Of a stretch of DNA of 64,000 nucleotides, positions 52,524 through 60,681 are shown one piece after another. Within the stretch, counting starts at the first letter, position 1; every line of letters begins with the position of its first letter. This DNA comes from Bog-756 sp963831535 (GTDB lineage Bacteria > Actinomycetota > Acidimicrobiia > Acidimicrobiales > RAAP-2): contig CAWHQP010000002.1 of assembly GCA_963831535.1 (NCBI GenBank), positions 331,978 to 395,977 on the forward strand, read 5' to 3'. A program made the position numbers and the translations under genes. The notes below the pieces were generated by a model. The model was given only the letters and a program-made list of their open reading frames with translations, ran no database searches and was not told the origin of the DNA.

Positions 52524-53675
52524 TCAGCCCGAGAGGGCCGGGGTGGTACCGACACGGGAGATCCAGGCCGATGGATTGCGGATCTCGATCAGGGAGGGCA
52601 GCCACTCGGGTCCCCGCCAGGCCCGGTCGAGCAGTTCGGGACCGCCCGAGTCCTCCACCGCGGCGATGAAGCGCTCACCCTCCTCGTACTGTCGGAGCTT
52701 GGCCTCGATCCCGATCAGCTGCTGGAGAAGCCGGGCGGGTCCGCGGGTCTGCTTGCGGCGCTGGCGGAGCACTTCGCTGAACCGCGCCGCGCTGGGGATG
52801 GCCGCGGCTCCGGCCCGATCCATGGTCACGTCACCGTGGCCCTCCAGCAGGCTCATCAGGGCCTGGATGCGGTGCAGCCCCTCCAACTGCTCGGGCGTGG
52901 CCACCAGACCCAGCGCCCCGCTGTCACGCAGCGGGTTCCGGCCGGCCCGGATCTCCTCGGTCATGCGGCGGAGCGCCTCGGCGAAACGGGAGGGATCCGG
53001 CTCCAGTGAACCGATCCCCTCCTCCACCAGGGAGACGAAGTAGTCGCGCATCCACGGGATGGCGGTGAACTGGCAGCGGTGGGTGACCTCGTGGAGGGCC
53101 AACCACAGTCGGAACTCCCGTGGTTCGAAACCGTGGAGCTTCTCGAGCGCCACCACGTTGGGACCCACGAAGTACACCAGGTCCTGATCCTCGACGGCCT
53201 CCTCGGTGAGGAGCAGGTCGTACTGTCCCAGAACACGGGTGGACAGCCAGCCCAGCACCAGACCCATCTGGGTGCCCGTGGCCACCCGTCCCGCCGTGGC
53301 TAGCGGAACGGCCAGACGGTCGGTGACCCGGTTGGCGCCCGACAGGCGGGAGGGGTCCAGCCGCTCGAGGTGGGGTCCGACCAGCCGCTGGAAGCTGGAG
53401 ATGTTGGCATGGACCCAGCCGGCCCGATCGGTCACCCGGGCCCGGGCCGGGCCCGACGCGGAACGCAGACCGGTGGACTCGGCGACCAGCTCCTCGGCCT
53501 GCGCGGTGAGCTCCTCGAAGTCCTGCTGGAGCAGGTCGGGTCGATAGGGGGCCGGAACCCGACTGCGTCCTCCAACCCATCCCGCCACCCGTTCGGCGGT
53601 GTCCCAAGCCACCGCGCCACCGGCCGGTTCCCCGCTCGGGTCTGCGGTAGATGGCGAGGTCTCGATCTCGGTCAC
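52524..53675 (-). CDS. Zinc metalloprotease-like protein, DUF2342
   Basis: The 383-residue protein has the zincin motif ALHEVTHRCQF (HExxH) and a later LLEGHGDVTMD that may supply the third ligand. YFVGPNVVALEKLHGFEPRE is typical of DUF2342, described as associated with coenzyme F420 producers. Its place just upstream of tilS and hpt matches mycobacteria. No signal peptide is seen, so it is probably cytosolic. Substrate is unknown. Confidence 0.9.
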   Translation of the reverse strand: MTEIETSPSTADPSGEPAGGAVAWDTAERVAGWVGGRSRVPAPYRPDLLQQDFEELTAQAEELVAESTGLRSASGPARARVTDRAGWVHANISSFQRLVGPHLERLDPSRLSGANRVTDRLAVPLATAGRVATGTQMGLVLGWLSTRVLGQYDLLLTEEAVEDQDLVYFVGPNVVALEKLHGFEPREFRLWLALHEVTHRCQFTAIPWMRDYFVSLVEEGIGSLEPDPSRFAEALRRMTEEIRAGRNPLRDSGALGLVATPEQLEGLHRIQALMSLLEGHGDVTMDRAGAAAIPSAARFSEVLRQRRKQTRGPARLLQQLIGIEAKLRQYEEGERFIAAVEDSGGPELLDRAWRGPEWLPSLIEIRNPSAWISRVGTTPALSG

Positions 53676-53758
53676 GGGACCAGTGTAGGGACCTGCGCCG
53701 CACCGCGGCGGTCGAACCTCCCCGAAGGGTCAATCCCCTGTCCGGATGCGTCTCCGGC

Positions 53759-54064
53759 TCAGTTGCTCTGGTTGGTGTGCTCTTGGCGGAGCGCCTCAGC
53801 CACCCGGGTGATCAGATCGTCGGGCACATGGTCCTTGCACCGGCTGGCGATGACCTTGCGGAGCTCCGCCTCGAATCCGTACGCCCCCACACAGGGCCCA
53901 CAGAGGTCGAGATGCCGCGTGATCTCCAGGCGCCGCTGCTCGGTGAGCTCCCCGTCGAGATACGTGTACAACCGCTCGATGGTCTCGTCACAGCCCACGA
54001 AGCCGGCGGACGGCTCGTCACCGATCGGTACTACCGGTTCTTCCGGCGCTTCCCTGTCTCCCAC
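53759..54064 (-). CDS. rsrA: Redox anti-sigma factor RsrA-like
   Basis: The 101-residue protein has the zinc anti-sigma signature: GCDETIERLYTYLDGEL followed by ITRHLDLCGPCVGAY (HxxxCxxC), plus a further cysteine in ASRCKDHVP. In Streptomyces RsrA, oxidation of these cysteines releases zinc and frees SigR. It starts at GTG 54064, 12 bases after the sigR stop, so sigma and anti-sigma are co-expressed. Confidence 0.92.
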   Translation of the reverse strand: MGDREAPEEPVVPIGDEPSAGFVGCDETIERLYTYLDGELTEQRRLEITRHLDLCGPCVGAYGFEAELRKVIASRCKDHVPDDLITRVAEALRQEHTNQSN

Positions 54065-54076
54065 TGGTGGCGCTCC

Positions 54077-54655
54077 CTACCTGGCCTTGTCGGTCGCCCC
54101 TACGAGGCCCCGTGTGCTTCCACGATCGACCAACGCCTTCTGCAGTGCTTTTCTTCCACGATGGATGCGGCTCATCACCGTGCCGATGGGCACATCGGTG
54201 ATCTCGGCGATCTCCTTGTAGGAGAACCCCTCGACGTCGGCAAGGAGGACCGCCATGCGGAACGTGTCGGGCAACGACTCGATAGCCGCCTTCACGTCGG
54301 TGTCGGTGAAGCGGTCCAGCGCTTCGTCCTCGGCGCTACGGCCGAGCCCCGATGCCTGGTCACCGGAGAGGTGACGATACAGGTAGAGGTCTTCGACATC
54401 CTCGACGTCGGCGATCTCGGGCCTGCGCTTCTTGGCCCGGTAGGTGTTGATGTAGGTGTTGGTGAGGATCCGGTAGAGCCAGGCCTTCAGGTTGGTGCCC
54501 TGTTCGAAGCTGGCGAAGGCCCGGTAGGCCTTCAGGTAGGTCTCCTGCACCAGGTCCTCGGCATCGGCCGAGTTGCGGGTCATGCGGAGCGCGGCCGTGT
54601 AGAGGGCAGGCATGAACTCCATCGCCAGATCGGAGAACTGCGCCTGGTCAGCCAT
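54077..54655 (-). CDS. sigR: ECF sigma factor SigR/SigH type
   Basis: The 192-residue protein has region 2 (LYTAALRMTRNSADAEDLVQ, ETYLKAYRAFASFEQGTNLK) and region 4 (IESLPDTFRMAVLLADVEGF, SYKEIAEITDVPIGTVMSR). The sequence class is that of SigR/SigH, which answer to thiol oxidation. The partner RsrA follows. Likely targets are thioredoxin and thiol-protection genes; the egt genes in this window could belong to the same response, but no SigR promoter was seen there. Confidence 0.95.
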   Translation of the reverse strand: MADQAQFSDLAMEFMPALYTAALRMTRNSADAEDLVQETYLKAYRAFASFEQGTNLKAWLYRILTNTYINTYRAKKRRPEIADVEDVEDLYLYRHLSGDQASGLGRSAEDEALDRFTDTDVKAAIESLPDTFRMAVLLADVEGFSYKEIAEITDVPIGTVMSRIHRGRKALQKALVDRGSTRGLVGATDKAR

Positions 54656-54797
54656 GAGTGCACACTACACAGCGGGTACGACACCCCGAGCGTCGGACCG
54701 GAAGGGCCGTGCTCCGACCGGCCCGGACCGGTCGGAGCACGGTGTCTCTCCTGGTGCTTTGCAGGACCCATCCCGCTCAGGTAGTCAGGGGGCACCG

Positions 54798-55130
54798 ATG
54801 GCCCACCGAGATCCCGAACCCCAGCGCGCCCCGGTGCTGCCGCTCCGTCCCCCGATGGCCGGAGGTCCAACCGATCCGGGCGCGGTCATCGTGTCCATCG
54901 CCGACCTCGGGGGAAGGCGGGTGTCGACGATCCGGCGCGGGGACGGGACGGTCTTCACGGTGACCGTTCCGCCGGAGGGCATCGACGCCGAGGGGCCGCG
55001 CGGGTCGGTGCCCTGGATCCGTGAGCGGGGGGCCGGTCGCCGGGCTCCGGCCGTGGCCCTGGACGGGTTGGCGGCGCGGGTCGGCCTCCACGTCGTGGTG
55101 GTTGACCCTTCCCGTCCGCCGGGGACCTGA
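54798..55130 (+). CDS. Hypothetical protein
   Basis: From ATG 54798 a 110-residue protein is encoded, divergent from sigR. It is Pro-rich at the start, then has an alternating strand pattern (GAVIVSIADLGGRRVSTIRR, GTVFTVTVPPEG) and ends AARVGLHVVVVDPSRPPGT. It looks like a small beta protein; no family is recognised. The ribosome binding site is weak, and the 142-bp gap to sigR holds no clear dyad. Confidence 0.55.
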   Translation: MAHRDPEPQRAPVLPLRPPMAGGPTDPGAVIVSIADLGGRRVSTIRRGDGTVFTVTVPPEGIDAEGPRGSVPWIRERGAGRRAPAVALDGLAARVGLHVVVVDPSRPPGT

Positions 55131-55142
55131 CGCCCCGTTTTC

Positions 55143-57011
55143 TCACCCGAGGAGCCGGTACCAGGTGTACGCGCCGCCGGCCCCCGACCCGGCCGGCCGG
55201 CCCACCACCCAGGTCAAGAACCGGAGGACGGCGGCCGGTTCGGATTCCCCCTCGGGGAAGGCGACCAGGCTGTCCACGCCCCAACGACGCCACTGGGCGC
55301 GCAGTGCCGAGCGCAGGGCCGCGGTCTCGGGAGGGATCTGTCCGGACTCAAGCCCGGTGAGCACCCGGGCGGTCAGCGTGCTCCGGGTATAGGAGAGGCC
55401 CGGCGAGAAGGCGATGTGCCGGTCCGGGCCGGCCGGGACGAGGAAGTAGCCGCCGGGCATGGCGAACCGCAGCTTGGCCACCGCCTGCCACGCCTGGGCA
55501 TTGGGCGTGATGCTCGACGGGAAGGGGTAGAGGAGGGCCACGCTCCCTTCCGGGATGGCCGACAGCTCCGCGGAGGAGAAGTAGGCCGGGGTGCCGACCG
55601 GGGCGATACCGCCCATCGGCGCCGCCGGGTACAAGGGGAACAGGGCCACCAAGGCCACGGCCACCGGGCCGGCCACCGCCACCACCCGACGATCATGGCG
55701 GGCCTTGGCCGGGTCACGGTGAGGATGGAGTCGTCGCCGGGCCAGGGTGGCGTGGATGCGGTCGAGGATGACGGCGAGCAGGAGTGCGGCGAACAGGACC
55801 GTGTATACGGAGTACCGGACCGGAATGGTGTTGGCCAGGACCGGCAGCTTGGTGAAGATGCGCTCGGGAAGCGGGAACCCACTGGCCGAGCCGGGCGGGT
55901 TGGCCTTCACCACCAGGCCGGCACCGAGGGAGATGACGAACGCCACCATCCCGGTGATGGCCGCCACGCGGACCACCACCGACTCCCTCCACCACACCAC
56001 CGTGCCCACGGCCAGTATGGCCAGCAGGGTGATGCCGAGATAGGAGCCGTTCTCGGTGACGCTGTTGGCGAAGTGGTCGGCCACCGAGGCAAGGTGATGG
56101 GGAGCCAGCCGCTGCAGGGAGTCGGGCACCAGGGGGCCGAGGAGGTCGGCCCGGTAGCCCTGGGGCACCAGTTGGATGGCGCCACGAATCGACCCCGGAC
56201 CACGGAGTGCGAACCACAGCGGGTAGGCCAGGAGCACGGCGGCGGTGCCGGCGGCCCACGCCGCACCGACGACGAAGTACCGAACCCGCCGGCGTACCTG
56301 CCGGCGACCGAACAACGCCGCCACCACGAGGGCCACCACCCCGATGACGATGGTCGAGGCCAGGACCTCGCTCGACACGAAGAACTGGGCGGTCACCAGC
56401 AGGCCGAGCACGACGCCCCACCGGCCGGCCCGGCCCCGCTGACGGACGGCGAGCTCGTGGAGCACCAAGAAGACGAGGGGTGGGAAGACCATGAAGGTCA
56501 GGTTCAGATGGCCGGCGCTCTGGGCGATCTCGTAGGGGCTGAAGCCGTAGAGCAGGCCGGCGACGAACGCCGCCGGCCCCCACGCCACCCACCGCCGGGC
56601 GAAGAAGTACCCGGCCGTGGCCGAAGCCGGCAGGGCCAGGGTGATCAGCACATTGAACGAGGCGATCGGGCCCCACACCAGGGTGATCGGGGTGGCCAGC
56701 CAGCCCAGCAGCAGCACACTGGTGTTGGTGAGCAGGTTGACCCCGAAGGGGTGGTTGACGTACCCGGAGAAGAACGGGTTGAGACCGTGGAGCAGGGCGT
56801 GGGGCGCCCACTCGAGGAACCACATGGTGGCGAACTGGTCGCCTCCCACCTCGGACACGGTGGTCGGGTGGGAACTCCACACCGGCCAGAACAGGGCCAC
56901 AGCCAGCACCAGGTAGACGGTGATGGCCAGCGTCGGGCCGGCGGCGGCCGGCCACCGGCCGGAGCCCTGTCCCGTTCCTGGTTCGACGGACACGGTGTCG
57001 AGGTCCACCAC
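55143..57011 (-). CDS. Polytopic membrane protein of the GT-C glycosyltransferase-like type
   Basis: The 622-residue protein has about 11-12 helices. The first periplasmic loop holds VGGDQFATMWFLEWAPHALL and NPFFSGYVNHPFGVNLL, the acidic-loop pattern of GT-C-like transferases (Asp after two glycines). Later helices include FPPLVFLVLHELAVRQ, and a C-terminal soluble domain follows with EGSVALLYPFPSS and AMPGGYFLVP. Related actinobacterial proteins are annotated as hypothetical or glycosyltransferase. The product is probably an envelope sugar transfer, unproven. Confidence 0.7.
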   Translation of the reverse strand: MVDLDTVSVEPGTGQGSGRWPAAAGPTLAITVYLVLAVALFWPVWSSHPTTVSEVGGDQFATMWFLEWAPHALLHGLNPFFSGYVNHPFGVNLLTNTSVLLLGWLATPITLVWGPIASFNVLITLALPASATAGYFFARRWVAWGPAAFVAGLLYGFSPYEIAQSAGHLNLTFMVFPPLVFLVLHELAVRQRGRAGRWGVVLGLLVTAQFFVSSEVLASTIVIGVVALVVAALFGRRQVRRRVRYFVVGAAWAAGTAAVLLAYPLWFALRGPGSIRGAIQLVPQGYRADLLGPLVPDSLQRLAPHHLASVADHFANSVTENGSYLGITLLAILAVGTVVWWRESVVVRVAAITGMVAFVISLGAGLVVKANPPGSASGFPLPERIFTKLPVLANTIPVRYSVYTVLFAALLLAVILDRIHATLARRRLHPHRDPAKARHDRRVVAVAGPVAVALVALFPLYPAAPMGGIAPVGTPAYFSSAELSAIPEGSVALLYPFPSSITPNAQAWQAVAKLRFAMPGGYFLVPAGPDRHIAFSPGLSYTRSTLTARVLTGLESGQIPPETAALRSALRAQWRRWGVDSLVAFPEGESEPAAVLRFLTWVVGRPAGSGAGGAYTWYRLLG

Positions 57012-57181
57012 GTGTCCACCGGCGCAGTGCTCATGGTCGGGCTGATGCTACTGCGGAGGCCGGTCCCGCCGAGGTACCTGATTGGGGGTTGGCGCTCCGG
57101 CGAGTGTCGCTGTCCTCGGCCCGGGACCGGCCCCCGGCGGCCGGGATTCAGCTCGACCGGGACCCCAGGGATTTCTGTTAG

Positions 57182-57211
57182 TTGACACTTACGTAAGTAG
57201 TAGCTTAATCT
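57182..57211 (+). promoter_or_regulatory. arsR-type promoter with embedded operator
   Basis: A consensus -35 TTGACA (57182-57187) and a -10-like TAATCT (57206-57211) bracket a perfect 12-bp palindrome ACTTACGTAAGT (57187-57198). The start codon GTG 57218 is only 6 bases after the -10, so the transcript should be leaderless. The dyad in the spacer is the obvious site for autorepression. Confidence 0.7.
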
Positions 57212-57217
57212 TATGGC

Positions 57218-57562
57218 GTGGACTCCGCACTCAAGGCCCTCGCCGAGCCCCGACGACGGGAGATCCTCCGGCTGGTGTGGTCGGAGGAGCTGCCGGCCAC
57301 CGACATCGCCTCGCACTTCGCCGAGGTCACCCGCTCCGCCATCTCGCAGCATCTCGGCGTACTGCGGAAGGCGCACCTGGTGATCGAGCGGCGCGACGGC
57401 ACCCGCCGCCTCTACCGGGCCGACCACGCCGAGATGGCCCAGCTCCGCGACTACCTCGACCGATTCTGGAACGACAGCCTGCTGCGCCTACGGGACGCCG
57501 CCGAGGCCGCTGAACGGGCGAAGGATGGCAGTCACATCAACGACAACGACAAGGAGCACTGA
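57218..57562 (+). CDS. ArsR-type HTH regulator
   Basis: The 114-residue winged-helix protein reads KALAEPRRREILRLVWSEEL, then DIASHFAEVTRSAISQHLGV (recognition helix) and HLVIERRDGTRRLYR (wing). No metal-binding cysteines are present, so it is the class that pairs with AHSA1 proteins rather than a metal sensor. GTG 57218 is chosen because homology begins there. The AHSA1 gene starts 3 bases after its stop. Confidence 0.92.
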   Translation: MDSALKALAEPRRREILRLVWSEELPATDIASHFAEVTRSAISQHLGVLRKAHLVIERRDGTRRLYRADHAEMAQLRDYLDRFWNDSLLRLRDAAEAAERAKDGSHINDNDKEH

Positions 57563-57565
57563 ACC

Positions 57566-58003
57566 ATGGACGACCTGACCTGCGAGATCGTGATCGACGC
57601 CCGACCCGAGACGGTCTTCCCGTACCTCACCGACCCGGCCAAGCACGGCGAGTGGTTGGGCTCCGTGGTGGAGCTCGACCCTCGACCCGGTGGCGCCTAC
57701 CGGGTCGAGGTGGGTGACCAGCATCCGGCGGCCGGTGAGTTCCTCGAGGTGGTCCCGAACGAACGGGTGGTGTTCACCTTCGGTTGGGACCAACCTGACC
57801 ACCCCATCCCGGCACGGTCGACGATCGTGACCATCACGCTCATCCCCGAGGGCGACAAGACACGGGTCCAGCTGGTGCACAGCGGACTGCCCGACGACGC
57901 CCTCAGCGACCACCGAGGCGGTTGGGACCACTTCCTCGGACGTCTCGCCGTGGTGGCGACCGGTGGCGACCCCGGACCCCATCAGGTCCCCTCGTCCGAC
58001 TGA
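57566..58003 (+). CDS. AHSA1/SRPBCC-domain protein
   Basis: The 145-residue protein has the AHSA1-type helix-grip fold: IVIDARPETVFPYLTDPAKH, EWLGSVVELDPRPGGAYRVE, VVFTFGWDQPDHP and a C-terminal RGGWDHFLGRLA. ArsR plus AHSA1 is a widespread two-gene unit, probably controlling and binding a hydrophobic small molecule. The ligand is unknown. It is cytosolic. Confidence 0.9.
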   Translation: MDDLTCEIVIDARPETVFPYLTDPAKHGEWLGSVVELDPRPGGAYRVEVGDQHPAAGEFLEVVPNERVVFTFGWDQPDHPIPARSTIVTITLIPEGDKTRVQLVHSGLPDDALSDHRGGWDHFLGRLAVVATGGDPGPHQVPSSD

Positions 58004-58065
58004 CGTGCCGGTCGCCGTCCCAGACTGACCACCCCGACAACCGCCACACAAACGAGGAGACGCAC

Positions 58066-58473
58066 ATGGCTGCCGGCACCAAGGAGGATCCCTGGATCCT
58101 CACCACCCCACCGGGTTCGTCGGAGTACACCATGTACCGCGACGAGGTGGCCGATCCCCCTGCCCTCGTCTGTCGGGTGGGTTCCACCACGCTCCGGTAC
58201 CACCTCTCGGCGCCTGAGGACCTACACGCCTGGCTGTTGACCCAACCCGACTGGGTACTCCTCGGAGCCGCCGACGAGAAGAAGAGCGCACCGGAGGGCA
58301 CGGTCGAGGCATGGGGTCGTTCGGCCGACAACCCGGTAGGCGGCTGGTACGGCCTCCGCTCGGGCTACCGGGGGCGGTTCGGCATGTACCTGCCTCCACT
58401 CCTGGAAGCGCTCGGACTGGCCGAGGTCACCCACGATGCCCGCAACAACTCCATGCGGGCCGTCGCGCCCTGA
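58066..58473 (+). CDS. Conserved hypothetical protein next to the ArsR/AHSA1 pair
   Basis: ATG 58066 has GAGGAG 8 bases upstream; 135 residues. It begins MAAGTKEDPWILTTPPGSSE and carries MYRDEVADPPALVC, GTVEAWGRSADNPVGGWYGL and RGRFGMYLPPLLEALGLAEV. I know this as a conserved small protein often found near AHSA1/ArsR genes, without a defined role. It is very likely the third gene of that operon. Confidence 0.75.
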   Translation: MAAGTKEDPWILTTPPGSSEYTMYRDEVADPPALVCRVGSTTLRYHLSAPEDLHAWLLTQPDWVLLGAADEKKSAPEGTVEAWGRSADNPVGGWYGLRSGYRGRFGMYLPPLLEALGLAEVTHDARNNSMRAVAP

Positions 58474-58914
58474 CCGGTATGACCGCGGTGCCGAGAGGTG
58501 GCCCGCTCCGATCACCCGGGCACGCACAACCCGACGGAGCGGAACCGAGCAGGCCATGACCGAACGGTGGTGGTCCGGTATACGACCCACCCCGGTCAGA
58601 CCGACGGGAACGAGAAGCTGATAGGAGCGGCCGTCGCCGACATCGGGGAACGTTGCACCGAGCCGCCGGCCTCCATAAGAGGGCCCGGCCATCGGGACCT
58701 CTCGCTGGCCGGAGTGACGCTAGTTGTGAGGGCCTGGCACTGGACCCGGTCTCCCCACCGCCGACTAGTCCCTTCGATCTGAGGATGACGAGGGCGGCGT
58801 CGACCATCGCTTCTTCACTCAGCGGAGCTGCCGCCTCAGGTTGGCTGAAATCCACGCCCGTATGACCACGTCAGGGATCTATATTCAACGGCACCTAAGA
58901 GATATACTGAGTCC
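58474..58914. other. Gene-free stretch before vapB, with the vapB promoter
   Basis: TATACT at 58903-58908 lies 6 bases before the vapB ATG with no Shine-Dalgarno, so a leaderless transcript is likely. GATATACTGAGT and the AT-rich patch from 58877 resemble a toxin-antitoxin promoter. Nothing else is recognisable in this stretch. Confidence 0.5.
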
Positions 58915-59121
58915 ATGAGTAAGCACCTGGTTGACATCGACAATGACCTCCTGGCTGAGGCCATCTCCATCCTCGGGGCGTCGACCATGAAGGAGGCCGT
59001 CAACCGCTCGCTCGAATCGGTCGTGTTGGCTGCTCGCCGACGCAGTCATGCCGACCGGCTGGGAGCGATGGCTGGACTCGACCTGGATGATGCTTCGGTG
59101 ATGTCGGGCGCGTGGCGCTGA
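58915..59121 (+). CDS. vapB: VapB-type antitoxin
   Basis: The 68-residue protein has a ribbon-helix-helix start (HLVDIDNDLLAEAISILGAS, STMKEAVNRSLESVVLAARR) of the VapB class with VDIDxxLL. The C-terminal tail MAGLDLDDASVMSGAWR is the part expected to wrap the toxin. It overlaps the vapC start by 10 bases. It should repress its own operon together with the toxin. Confidence 0.88.
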   Translation: MSKHLVDIDNDLLAEAISILGASTMKEAVNRSLESVVLAARRRSHADRLGAMAGLDLDDASVMSGAWR

Positions 59122-59528
59122 GCGCCCGCTACCTGGCCGACAAGAGCGCGCTCGCCCGTTTCCCGAATCCGGCCGTAGAGGCACGACTCCGGCCGCTACT
59201 CGAAGAGGGTCTGATCGCCACTTGCGCAATCGTCGACCTGGAGGTGCTGTACTCCAGCCGGAGACTTGCTGACTACGAGGCGGTGCTCCTAGAACGTCGC
59301 AGCCTCGACAGCGCCCCGATCACGCCAGAGGTACTCGACTTCGCCATCGACCTCCAACACGAACTGGCCAAACGGGGACAGCACCGGCTGGCCATCTCCG
59401 ACGTCATCATTTCGGCAGCCGCCCGGTCGGCCGGACTCGTTGTCCTTCACTACGATGCTGACTTCGAACGCGTGGGAGCAGTCGGCGGCGCCGAACAGGA
59501 GTGGGTCGCCCCCAGAGGCAGCCTCTGA
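59112..59528 (+). CDS. vapC: VapC-type PIN-domain ribonuclease toxin
   Basis: The 138-residue protein starts RYLADKSALARF, the first acidic site of the PIN fold (LxDxSAL). A conserved acid follows in TCAIVDLEVLYSS, and the third and fourth sites are HRLAISDVIISAAA and VLHYDADFERV. It is an Mg2+-dependent RNase, usually cleaving tRNA or rRNA. All acids are present, so it looks active. Translation is coupled to vapB. Confidence 0.92.
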   Translation: MALSARYLADKSALARFPNPAVEARLRPLLEEGLIATCAIVDLEVLYSSRRLADYEAVLLERRSLDSAPITPEVLDFAIDLQHELAKRGQHRLAISDVIISAAARSAGLVVLHYDADFERVGAVGGAEQEWVAPRGSL

Positions 59529-59598
59529 TACGAATCTACGACTTGATCGGTGGGCAGCTCGGACCGACGAGCAGCCTGGCCTGGGGACACGAACGTTG

Positions 59599-59640
59599 AG
59601 CCTGGGAGGAGAATCGAACTCCTGACCTACGCATTACGAG
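59599..59640 (-). tRNA. tRNA-Thr(CGU) 3' fragment, probable attachment site
   Basis: On the minus strand, the sequence starts at the anticodon loop CTCGTAA (anticodon CGT, threonine) at 59640. It continues through the 3' anticodon strand TGCGT, variable loop AGGTC, T-arm AGGAG-TTCGATT-CTCCT, 3' acceptor strand CCCAGGC and discriminator T at 59599. The bases before the loop do not pair with the 3' strand and no D-arm or 5' acceptor GCCTGGG precedes it. The fragment is therefore only the 3' part left by site-specific integration. Confidence 0.8.
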
Positions 59641-59912
59641 GGGGTCCCGGTTCCTGTCTGGCGGTGTCTGGAGACGACTCGGACCGCCTGAGCAGGTCTT
59701 ATCAAATTTGCTATCGCGTTATACCTGCTCATGGTGTGCATTTCTATGGGGTGGATATGGGATGGACGGGTCCGGTCCACCCGAGTTGCAGGCTGCTTAA
59801 TCGGCAGGGGCCGGAATCCAGCACGGTCCTCGGCGCTCCGGTGTCGTCAGGTGCGTCGCTAAGACCAAATCCTGCGAGAGGACCTGATCACAGACCATTT
59901 GCCAGGCATCTC
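59641..59912. other. Gene-free left edge of the putative island
   Basis: It lies between the tRNA fragment and the first minus-strand island gene and is less GC-rich than the region to the left. I see no gene. The plus-strand frame through it begins in the tRNA fragment and is not credible. Confidence 0.45.
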
Positions 59913-60681
59913 TCACCGCGACAGGGTCCATTCGCGTCTCGATCCCAGCGTGCTCTGCCTACTTGACGGGTTGATGGCCTCAGGGATGTGAATAGCTGGT
60001 CGTTCGAACCTGGGCTCAGCGCTGTCAATGGTCTTCGCCGGGACGAAGCTGTACATCCCCTCCACGCGGTCGTCAAAGGTCGCTCCCCGATAGAGGGTCA
60101 GAGGCTGATCGATGGTGTCCTGATGCGTACATAGGGACCCTGCTGTGCAGGTCAGGAATGCCTCATCCCGCTCGACTGCGTCCGCATCGCGGGGTGTCCA
60201 AGGTGTCGCTGAATGGACCACGAACACCGTGTCCACGCAGAACTGGCCTCCGACTGTCGAGCCGAAGCAGATGACGGAACCAGGGGTCAACCTCTTCATC
60301 GACGGGGTGCCTGGTTGCTTACAGTTGCTATACCGCATGGCATCGCCCCAGATCCAGGGGTCAGTATTCTGCCGGAACCGATTTGGTGGCTCGGGCCAAC
60401 CCCAGTAGGGGCTATGGAGCCAGCGAGGCAGCCTCCCTTCTGGAGTCCACGATCGCTGAAATTCTCGATGGCGGCTCCCACTCACCCCAGAACACCAAGT
60501 CACCCTGCTCTGTTTCATCGCAGATGACGCACTCGACCCGCTTATGGTCAGTCGTGTAGCGCCCCTGGCTTCGCAGCGACTTCCTCCGGTGCGTGCCAGT
60601 GTTCCACTCCATCTGGACGCCTTTTGGCTGGTGCTCAGTGCCGGGGTGAGGGAACTGCACGAAGTAGGCGGTTGAGTCCAT
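59913..60681 (-). CDS. Conserved protein of unknown function with a QFPHPG motif, frame broken once
   Basis: ATG 60681 overlaps the stop of the glycosylase-like gene (TGATG). The first part reads YFVQFPHPGTEH, EWNTGTHRRKSLRSQGRY and LVFWGEWEPPS. After a one-base frame change near 60455 it continues SWTPEGRLPRWLHSPYWGW, RQNTDPWIWGDAMRYSNCKQ and TPGSVICFGSTVGGQFCVDT, followed by VFVVHSATPWTP. Deleting one base gives 255 residues. Conserved Trp, His, Cys and Asp clusters suggest an enzyme or nucleic-acid binder. I recall similar uncharacterised bacterial proteins but no established function. Confidence 0.6.

Noticed and set aside
55416..57185. 589-codon plus-strand open frame across the GT-C-like gene
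   Set aside because: The minus strand shows orderly membrane helices; the plus translation is a charged, repetitive shadow with no hydrophobic core.
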